From NCBI GenBank assembly GCA_001414345.1, contig LLCB01000004.1, positions 186,001 through 250,000 of the forward strand: a stretch of DNA of 64,000 nucleotides, in the 5' to 3' direction. The notes below the pieces were generated by a model that was given only the letters and a program-made list of their open reading frames with translations, was not told where the DNA came from and did no database searches. Each line of letters begins with the position of its first letter. Within the stretch, counting starts at the first letter, position 1. Shown in pieces: positions 55,018 to 64,000 of this stretch. A program made the position numbers and the translations under genes. This DNA comes from Hymenoscyphus infarciens. Taxonomy: Eukaryota; Ascomycota; Leotiomycetes; Helotiales; Helotiaceae.

Positions 55018-58000
55018 TTATTGCCCATTCATCTCGTCGTCAGTGGTGTCGTTTGCCTCTTCTAATGGATAATCAATCTTCTCTTGCTGTGCAATAGCCT
55101 GAGCAGATACGATCTCCGCGAGACGTTTCAGGCGAGGAGTTTGGAGCCCTAGAAAAACATTAGTAGGTGTTAGATAGCAGACAGAAATCAATGACTTACA
55201 TGATGGTGTGTAGGTCTCCAAAGCTGTGATGACACGTGGTTCGGCGATTTCATATGGTCCACTATCATCCATATCAACAGCAGTAAGGAGAAGAACGTCG
55301 CTCTTCTCTGTCACTCTAGAGGCAACAGCCTTCATAATCTCGCCGTTGATAGGTTGCTCGTAGTCGGCAACAAGATATTGGTTCAACAATTTTTGGATTT
55401 GGTTGGGAGACAACCTGGATATTATTAGCATGGTATGATTTCCAGGTGGCAGTGGTAAACTTACATCCAGCAGATGTCTTGGATAATCTCGATATCATTG
55501 AGAGTGGCCTTCTTCAATTGGAGAAGCTTTGTTGCTTGCTAAAGAAGGGTCAGTGATGTTCCATATCTGATCTAGGGGAGAACTTGCCATAAGATGCTCG
55601 AGCTGGAGAGTGCCCTCTGGCATGTCGTGGCTCTTACACCACTCCTCAATACGAGTGATGTTATAATTGATTTGAAGACCACGCTTCCATGACAAGAAAT
55701 TTCTTCGCATGAGGAGATCGTTGAATGCGGTCACACCAACCAATCTGAGCAACTCAGTCACAGTCTGTGTAATGATGGAGTCTTCGAGGTAATATGCCTT
55801 CATGGCCTTGAAGACGTTGTTGAGTAAACTTAACAAGTTGTCCATGCTGAAAGCTGGTGCGGAGTTGCTTTGGAGAAGCTTTCCGAGGAATCGGTTGCTC
55901 TCGTTGGTGACAAATCCAGGAAGGGATTGGGACTCGATGATAGCTGGGATGATCATCTTTTGCAACTTCTTCTTGAGAACCTTCATCCAGGTGTGGTAGA
56001 TGTTGAACTCTAAACTCTCAAGATCATGTTTGACGATCTCGAGTAGGCGATCATACTCGTAGTTATCAGTCTTTTGTGCCTCATACCAGTCTTCAGCAAG
56101 GAAGACGAATGAAAGCATTTCGTGGACATTGGAGAGCCAGAAAGCACCTGGGTTGATAGCTTCCTCCCCATCGTGTTGCATGACTTCCTGTTGGATAGAT
56201 TGCATGACATTTGCAAGGAATCTTTCGGACTCCTTGACGAAGCCGTTGTTCCACATTTCTGAGGTGACCAAGTTGATGAGGTAGGATGGGAAGAGTACTT
56301 CCTTGTCGGTTGGTGGAGGTGTAGTTGTTGGGGCTGGGATTTTGAGGTTTCTGATCAAGCCCATGGTAACTTCGTCATTTAAGCCATCTTCATCGGCCAA
56401 CAGGTTCTCAAGTTCAAACTCAACATTGTCGACACCTGGGACAAATGCAGAGCCTGTGAGGGCCTGTCGCTGTAAGTTGCTTCCAGTAACAGCCATGGAA
56501 ACGGGTCTTGGGTTGTAAGCTCCACTGATTCTATCAATTTGGGTAATTGGTTCTGCACCAGCGCTGCGGCGCTTTGGCTTCTTGGATGAGACCAAATTGA
56601 TGAGACCGTTTTGAGGAACTTGGGCGGTGCCATTGGCCATCTCGCCATTGGTAGGCATGATTGGTACAGCACGCTTGGCAAGCTCGAGTTGATCTTGGAG
56701 ATCCACAAGCTGTTGTTTGAGGGTGTTCTTCTCAGCCTCGTGCTCAAGGCTAACTTTCTTTGTAGTTTCAATCTCCAAAGTGGAGATTCTCAGGTTCTCA
56801 CGCAGCTCCTTCTCCTCTTCCTGTAGACGCTTGATGTTCGCGGCGGACTCATCAAAGCTGACTTGTAGCTTCTTCATCTCATCCTCCATAGCGGACAAAC
56901 GTGCAGCTGTAATACCAGCCTGATTGGCCTCTCTTTGCAACTCCTTTGATTGGGTTTCCAAAGCATTGTGTCTGTTTTTCCACGAGATGATTTGGTTCTC
57001 GTAATTTTCGACCTTGCTGGCCAAAGCCTTGTTCTCTCTCTTCATCGAACCAAGAGACTGGGTAAGCTCGACAACCTTGTTCTCAAGCTTGTAGGAAATC
57101 TGCTTGAGATCGCGTGCTTCCTCACGGACCTTCTTGTATCCACGACGTGCCTCCTTACCTCTCCACAAACTCTGAATAATGACAACCTTGCGTCTGTATT
57201 GTCTCCAGCTCTTCATTTGTTGCCTTGAACGCCAGCATCTCTGGATAAGGACTGCGGCATTGCCAACACGAGTCTCCATAATCTCTCTTCTGCGCAAGAA
57301 CCCCTTGGCAGCTGCTTGTGCAAGAACAACATTGTTTCGAATAGCCAAGAAGCTCTTGCGTTGTTTCTGACCACGCCAAACTCTTTGAATAGTAGTTGCA
57401 GCTTTGATCTTTCTGGTTTCTTGAGCGTGTTTTCGGGTGAGGTGGGCTCTAGTAACAGATTGGAACAAAAGGATGGCATTTCGTGAATCGAGATACTTGC
57501 GGCGGTAGTACTTGGCCTTCAAGTTCTTTTGGATCATGATGGCACAGTCATTAAGTCGAGTGGTACGTAGATTTTCCAGGAAAGCAAGCATACCAGCTCG
57601 GAAAAAGATCTTGGTCAGACCAAGTTGGTACTTGTCGAGACCTTGTCCCGTTCCGGCTCCCAACGCCTTGACAAGAATCTTGTTGGCCATGTCCCGGATT
57701 TCAGAGGTCCATGCGGTGGATGGCGTCAACATATAATAACGAAGAGCAAATTCCTCGTAGGTCCATCTGGTTGGGTATCCAGCACAACTGATTCTCACGG
57801 TTTCGAGCACACCACAAGCTCGGAGTTGACTCAATACCATGGGTCCCTCAAAGACCCAAGATTCTTTGCTCTCGTTGGGCTTGATGCATCGAATGTAGTG
57901 GACATCAGTACCGTTGATAGTATGCATGAGCTCAATCAATGATGACTTGAAAATACCACCAAGAGTAGGCTTTCGGTTCACAGCAACTCCGATTCTACGA

Positions 58001-60067
58001 CCTGCAGCTGGTTTCACAGCAGCTGATGCAGCAGATGCGGTATCTTTCTCGCGAACGGCGGATGCAGCATCCAAAACCTGACCCAGAAATTTATTCGAAG
58101 AAGCTCTCATGACGGCCATATGCTCATCTGGAACCGTATCACGATTCTTATCAATGAAACCGTCCGACTCGTAGGTAACATCAACAGCATAATGGCAAAC
58201 TGTGAATGAAGATTTTCCAAATCGAGGCTTCTTGTAAAACTTGTTCTTGTCTGCAGCATAGTTGTGGTGTAGCTTGGTGACGAATTGTTCATCAGAACCC
58301 ATGGGCAATCTAGACTCTTCATCTAGGAGAGATAAAATTCCGAGCTTTCCTTCAATCAAGTCTATGCAGGGTTGGTTGTCGGAGAAATCAATGAAAGTCC
58401 AGTCAATCTGTTCCCTCAGATATTCTTCCTGTTCTAATTTGAAAACATGGGCGTTAAATTCCTGTTGGAGTTTCTCGTTGGCGTAGTTGATGCAAAACTG
58501 TTCGAAGGAGTTCTTGGCGAAATGTTCAAATCCATAAATATCGAGGACTCCAATGAATGACTTGACACGTGCCAAAACTCCGTCGGTTGCTAGAGCCCGA
58601 TTGGTGTTCTCCACCAACCAGTCGAAAAGACTGGAGTAGATGAACTTTGCAACGGAATCCCTCACGACAATGGCTTGCTGTTGTGTTAAGTTTGAGGTAA
58701 TCTTTTCTCCTCTCGTAATCAGTTGCTTCTTCACGGTCCACTTCGCAAATTCGACTGGGTCCACGCCGAGTATTGACGAAGCTATCAATAAGGATGGTTC
58801 TGTTGGTGGTAAAACAGAATCTGTCCTTGATGCTGTGATTTTGACGTTTCCGAGATGTAACAAAGCTGCAAGAAGCTTGAAAATTTCCGTCTGCTGGCCT
58901 TCATCCACTCCAATTGTCAACATTGCCTTTTTGAGCAATTCGAATTCGAACTTATCGTCGACGCCGTCAATAACTGGTGCACTGCCCTGGTTGAGATATT
59001 CGAATTGCTCCACTGGCAGAAGTTGGAGGCTTTGACGCTGGGCTTCTGTCACACCGGCACACAGCTGGTAGAAGACGTGGTAATTTCGCTCCTTCAACGG
59101 TTGGAAGACCAATCTGGAACGCTCCAAAAGGTATGTGCGAATTTTAGCACCAATAATGGTGGTTTGGTCGTCAAACATGATCTCAATATATTTTCCAAAT
59201 CGTGAGGAGTTGTCGTTTCTTGTCGTTTTCGCATTTCCAAAGGATTCCATAATCGGATTCGTGGCAAGAATCTGCTCTTCCGTCTCACTCATCTGTTCTG
59301 ATCCTCGTTTCGTCCTCGACCCGGGCTGATCCGGAGATTCTCTCGTTGCAAAGTACCGCATGATATATTTCGCGCTCACAGTCTTTCCAGCACCAGATTC
59401 TCCGGAGACAACTACGGTCTGATTCTTGCCGCTTCTCAACATATCACTGACACCCATTAGCAATATTCCGTGACGCATCTCGGGCCAACCTACGCAAATG
59501 CCTCCTCTGCAATTGCAAATAAATGGGGGGCTTGTGTTGCTCTTTGCTTTCCGGCATATACTTGTACCATTCCAGGCACATATAACGAGTCTACTCTGGC
59601 GAAGGGATTCGTCGCGATAAGAACAATACCACTGTATGTGTAAATCTCCTTTTGTGAATACCGAAGCTTGATCGCTTGTAGCACTATAACAGCACATCAG
59701 CACATATTCCCTAGCTACCGTTGTGGGGGAGGTTTCCTACCGGCAGGCTCATTAAGATGTGATAAATTCGTCAAGTCGTCGCTGGCCTCTAGCATCGTCG
59801 GGTTCATCAGAGGAGGGAGTTTCGATTGATCATCAGATGCAAGTGCCTCCTCAGTCGTTTCTATCGTCTTGGTCTGCCATGCCATAATGTTAGTAGCCAT
59901 TCCATCTTGACAGTGCACCTCTGTAATCTTACCTCTCCGTTTGAAAGACTGAACACCAGGGAGACTTTGTCGCCGACGCTCGTCTTGGACACGACCTCAG
60001 ATGCCACCCACCCTTCCGTGACATCTGGCTGCCATGCCTTGGTCCCGACATCATAATTGTGCGCCAT
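55018..60067 (-). CDS. myo2: Class V myosin heavy chain (Myo2-like)
   Basis: Actin-based motor that carries secretory vesicles and organelles to growth sites. Minus-strand exons 59933-60067, 59741-59873, 59494-59683, 55588-59446, 55465-55538, 55200-55414 and 55018-55148 give 1,578 residues, standard for fungal myosin V. The SH3-like N-terminus is WQPDVTEGWVASEVVSK. The motor has the P-loop GESGAGKT near residue 170, switch 1 NDNSSRFGKYIEI and switch 2 DIYGFEHF. IQ motifs (for example AATTIQRVWRGQKQRKSF) fill about 770-910, then coiled coil to about 1070, and the dilute/cargo domain fills the last 400 residues. The intron after LQLEHLM starts with GC rather than GT. First in a minus-strand tandem with fap7. 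Confidence 0.96.
55539..55587 (-). other. GC-AG intron in the myosin gene
   Basis: The 49-nt intron 4 of the myosin gene begins gcaagt and ends tttag on the minus strand, with a cactgac branch-like site. Splicing here joins LEHLM to QATKLLQLKK, the expected dilute-domain sequence, in phase 0. The donor is otherwise a perfect GCAAGT, as is typical of the rare GC-AG class. Confidence 0.88.
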
Positions 60068-61334
60068 CGAGGCTGTCTCAACAGGTCCTTGTGGTCCTCT
60101 TCAACGTCCCTCAAGAAAGGGCGGAATAGCTGCTAGGTTTAAGGGTTCGCAACGCAACTTCAACCTGCATCGGCGAGGCAGCGAAAGTCAGGAAGTCGGT
60201 GGTGTCAGAATGACAAGGTGACGGCGGCGGTGGTAGTTCAAAGCTGGGCCACTGCAGGATGTTTGCAGGCGAACAGCAATTCAGTTCATCAAGTTGGATA
60301 AGGAAGGAGTTGAGGTCTGTAGGAGCAGGTCAGGACAGGGTAGAATTGCTCTCGCTCCCAAAGTCCCGTCGCGTTGTCTGCACGGACGCCCAGGGGAACT
60401 TTGCGCTACGCCAACGCCGACGCTGCACAAGCTAAGCTACCCAGCACCTCAGGTCAGCGAGAGTCCAACCACGCCCCTTTAAATCCTTGGTCCTGGGTCA
60501 GTCCCAGTGCGGTAAAGATGGCTTTATCGTGAGATGTCTAAAGGCTCCACTGCAAGTTGCCTTTGGGATAGTGGTATTTATGCAATTTTCAGAAGTTTCT
60601 GCTTTTGTTGAGTGACCGAACTCTACCGTAAGTGTCTTCCAAGCTTCTTAGTCCTCACATTCACAGCTACGTAAAGCTACCATACACACCGCCTGTATAA
60701 AAGCGGCACTGCATATAATGAATTGACACATCATCAACCGTCCTTTTTTCCCAAGTGCAATAATCTCTCCTGGATGTTGTTATAAAAAAAATACGTAGGC
60801 TCCAACTCCCGTTTGGTTCTGATGTTTAGACGCTTTCACAGTAACTCACGTGGCTGGGTTAGGGGTTTCACATGAGAATCTTCCCATCTTCAGATGAAAT
60901 CCAGCCACATCATATCAAACTCATACCTTTTAAAATTAGGACCGAATACATGTTCATCTTCAACGTTTTATAAACAATCATATTTGTTTTTGTTGTCAAG
61001 AGAAAGTCGCGTTTTAAAACGTGGAGATCATTTGAGATTAGATACCCCTGCGCATTGTTCGCCAAAGGGCTTTGAGAGACTTCCAGTCGTCTTCTCTGGG
61101 GAAAGCCATCATGACTCGACCAGAGATTTGTGGGGAAGAAACATTGGGGAATAATTTAACTTGAATTGTGAGCATATGCTCTTCATCCTAAAATCTTTTG
61201 AAGTTCTTGCAAGAGTTTGGTTTTCATCAAATATGTCCTCTGGATGACAATCCCTGGGACTCGGTATCGCCTTTTGATTGAGAGGGACTAAATTGGAGCA
61301 AGATTGAGTTTAGTATCTTTCATCTGATACCTAA
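60068..61334. promoter_or_regulatory. Upstream region of myosin gene and beyond
   Basis: Contains the promoter and leader of the myosin gene (roughly 60068-60600) and then gene-less AT-leaning DNA. Short plus-strand frames (60294-60482, 60894-61154) have no family features. Confidence 0.4.
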
Positions 61335-61784
61335 TTACCCAATTCGTTTTTCTCCAAAAATTAATACTGGCATCTTGTTGTCGAATTGTTTCTTGCTGTC
61401 GAGAATATCTCTCAAATACCTATGTTGGATCAGAAAGCCTTCTCCAGTGTAATATTCATACCAAACTTTGTCTTCGTTGTGGGATTTGGCAAAATTCAAC
61501 GCCATTTCAATAGCTTCTAAAGCCCAATGGCACTATCTGAGCTTACTCAGAGACTTTCCTGCGACGGTGATTCCTATCCTTGACACTGTCGCTTTTGGTG
61601 TTATCTTTATATAGTCTAAAGCCCACTTTTGCATCTCGATGTATCAGTTTTTGTGAGAGCCCTTTTCTCTGTTTTCTATAAATAGTAACATGTCCAATCT
61701 GATCTAGGAAGAGTTTACATTCTCATATATATAGTCAATTAACTCTCTCGCTTCCTTCCTCTCATTTTCCGCTTGAATCATCCG
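61335..61784 (-). pseudogene. Eroded protein gene relic, unknown family
   Basis: A single minus-strand frame stays protein-like over about 450 nt but is cut by three internal stops before a fourth. Segments include RMIQAENERKEARELIDYIY, IRLDMLLFIENREKGSHKN, YIEMQKWALDYIKITPKATV, and CHWALEAIEMALNFAKSH then WYEYYTGEGFLIQHRYLRDI. The stops are TAG, TGA and TAG, which C-to-T change can make from CAG, CGA or CAA codons. The helical, W-A-L-containing repeats look like degenerate TPR-type helices, but I do not recognise the family. Confidence 0.45.
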
Positions 61785-64000
61785 TCTTGTTACACAAGAA
61801 CATGTCAGGCACTACATGTATTAGCTCAAAATAATCGTTAGCCAAGCCCTTTTTTTCCCAAGCCATCTCAGATTCGTTCATCAATGGAGGCATCTAGAAA
61901 TGACGAAGAGTATGATGAAAACCAGTACAGCCTTGAAGAGTATAAGGGAGGAAGTTCAGAGAGAGGAAGGACAACCTTCGTCTACCTCCTCAGTTCTAGA
62001 ATTTCAGAGAATGTAGGGTAGGCTGGACTTTACTCTAGTACAGAATTATATGATCCTGACAATAGATTTGCATTGAAGCTTGGAAACTACGCTCCACAGC
62101 TGTTGCCCAAAAAAAAAAATCTATTGCGGAATTCTTCTTCTCACCTCACTCAAGTGCACTTTGGGATAGTAGTACACGACAAGTTTATCGTTGGTATTTT
62201 CGGTCTAGTCCAGACTTTTTGATTCTTCTGTTTCACAGAGCACATTTATAATGATTTCTCATGGTATCTCCAATTTTGGTGTTGTTCTGTGGCAACCTTT
62301 CTTCTCTTTCTCTCTCTGGTACGCTTTATTAGCTAATTATGTCTACATTTACTCGCCATTATAAGTCTCCGTTGCTGCCTAGGGTAATTATATTAAATAA
62401 AAATCTGACTTGGATAAGCAGTTTATATACTATCTCTTCAAAACATTCGAGACTCTAATTGTTCAATTCAGTTCTTCTAAGATTTCTCAAAGACCATAAT
62501 TTAATAGCTTAAGTTACTAGACCTACTACTTAAGATAATATAGTAGCAACCTGCTTGGTTAATATCTCAATTGGTGACTAAATCATGGCTGTTACTTACC
62601 TAGGTAATTCAAGATAGACGGCGGCAACATCCATTATACCATTGGTCTCCTTTTTCCAAAGTAAGACAGCCATTTTTATTAGTAAAAAGGACACATTGCT
62701 AAACACAAATAGAAAACTTCTAGCTCTCGCTACTATATTTTTACTAATCTTGAAGTTGAAGGTAATCAAAAAGGACCAGTCACAACTACACCTGCAATCA
62801 AGAGAGCAAGTATTCCTCGAAGCATTCTCTATAACCTCTGCTTCAGGTTCTTTTACGAGAACAGCACCATTCTCTGTAAACGTAGCCCTTCAAAACTTTA
62901 TAAAATAGCAATGCTAACTGTGACATACGAAAGGTTGGGGGGTAGAAGGGTGCTTGTATGCTAGATCGCCTTATGGTGCCTGTTTTCTCGAGCCCAAGGT
63001 TTGAAGACTGTCGCCTCTTTCCCATTCGCAAGTTTTGGACAGTTACTTGTCATGGATTCAACACAACCGATTTCTTCCCCCTTCCAGCTGAACTTACGAA
63101 ATGGGAAATGCTAAACTTTGGAGGAGTTGTCCGTATTGCAAACCCCAAAAACACCTGCTTTGCCATTCTTCTTTGGCCGAGTCCTGTCAATGACCGTTTT
63201 GTTTACTGCCGAATCATACATTGGCGTTCTCCATCAGCGAGTTACACACTTCGTATCGAAAGGTCCCAAAAGTCCAGCATGTGTTTCCTTTCTCGAAATT
63301 TCTCATTGGAAGTTGTGGTTGGCAGGGCGGTAATCAAATTTGGGATTCTTCCTCCCCCCCCCCCCCCAGCTCCAAAGAAAGAAAACAAGAAGACTTGGAG
63401 AAGGATCGGCAGGCGACCTCTCCTCTTCAACTTCCAAATCAGTTCGGCATCGCATCACAACCTGAATTAAACTCTCCCCAGCTTTTCCGCAGGTAAGCAA
63501 GCATTAGCATTGCATATTACTTCCACGAATTCCGGGTTGACCTTTATAGAAAGCGCGACCTCCAGAGCCCTTTGGAGAACCCTTGCCTGCTATACCCCAG
63601 ATGAAGATGGTAATTTAAAATTGCCATTGGAAGACAACACCAATACCCCACACACGCAAGTTTTCTTTGTCCATATTCTCCTTTTTCCAATTATCCCAAT
63701 TCTAATTCTGTGGAAAGGTAGCTGGGACCTTACCGAAGATTAGAAAATACTATTCGCACTTACTGTCAAAACATGTGCTATTGTCGAATTGTGTTTGCTC
63801 CTTCATTTCCTTTGATTTGACTGCAGAGTCTACAGCTATCGATAGTTAGAAATTTGCAACACCCAATTTACAAAAACGGTGTTGTGTATGAGGGTTGTAT
63901 TGGACAAAGCTATCTAGGGGTCACTATTCTCTAAAGTACATACAGCCAAGCTTTCTTGTCTTAGCACGTGCAGTACCAACAACGGCTATAGGTCCTTGTG
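61785..64000. other. Gene-less right edge
   Basis: AT-rich DNA with no supportable gene. The largest frame (62958-63470, 170 codons) crosses a 14-base C run (63354-63367) that yields polyproline and has no domain signature. No RNA gene or transposon ends are recognised. A gene starting beyond the window cannot be judged. Confidence 0.4.

Noticed and set aside
62958..63470. 170-codon open frame at the right edge
   Set aside because: Runs through a C homopolymer and shows no domain or splice support.
1..64000. CRISPR array, bacterial operon or phage features
   Set aside because: No regularly spaced direct repeats of that kind; the genes are spliced eukaryotic genes.

Overview
This 64 kb window is nuclear DNA of a filamentous ascomycete (Pezizomycotina; a leotiomycete-like fungus is my best guess). 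The genes carry short (about 47-220 nt) introns with GTANGT-type donors and CTAAC/CTGAC-like branch sites, the conserved proteins are clearly ascomycete, and compact gene blocks alternate with AT-rich, repeat-filled stretches, including one TpA-saturated island typical of RIP (repeat-induced point mutation). Exon boundaries were worked out by hand from reading frame, splice signals and family conservation; no alignment or search was run.

Layout. 1-3.8 kb: a RIP-type AT island holding a decayed MITE. 3.8-6.9 kb: vps18 (HOPS/CORVET). 6.9-9.6 kb: no gene seen. 9.6-12.5 kb: a divergent pair, mitochondrial ribosomal protein uS9m (-) and elongation factor eEF1B-gamma (+); an intron of the latter carries a C/D box snoRNA that looks like snR38. 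12.5-23.9 kb: gene-poor, with a small inverted-repeat element and remains of a copia-like retroelement, ending in a long leader for a polyQ protein of unknown function (24.0-25.2 kb). 25.2-35.2 kb: accessory DNA with a degenerate minisatellite, several MITEs (one inserted inside another) and a broken HET-domain gene.

35.2-45.2 kb: a compact housekeeping block: calcineurin B (-), Epl1 of NuA4 (+), an Rkm4/SETD6-like SET methyltransferase (-), Kae1 of KEOPS (+), a small membrane protein (-) and the Snf1/AMPK beta subunit (+). 45.2-49.3 kb: repeats and a RING-gene relic. 49.4-60.1 kb: an intron-rich cytochrome P450 (-), ITP pyrophosphatase (+), Fap7/AK6 (-) and class V myosin (-). 60.1-64 kb: AT-rich DNA with an eroded protein-coding relic.

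There is no biosynthetic cluster or operon-like pathway. The main theme is translation and its regulation (uS9m, eEF1B-gamma, the snoRNA aimed at the peptidyl-transferase centre, Rkm4-like methyltransferase, Kae1, Fap7) together with membrane traffic and signalling (Vps18, Myo2, calcineurin B, Snf1 beta). The most notable observations are the snR38-like RNA in the same host gene as in budding yeast, the nested MITE pair with matching target duplications, a GC-AG intron in the myosin gene, and two stop-free introns whose length is a multiple of three.
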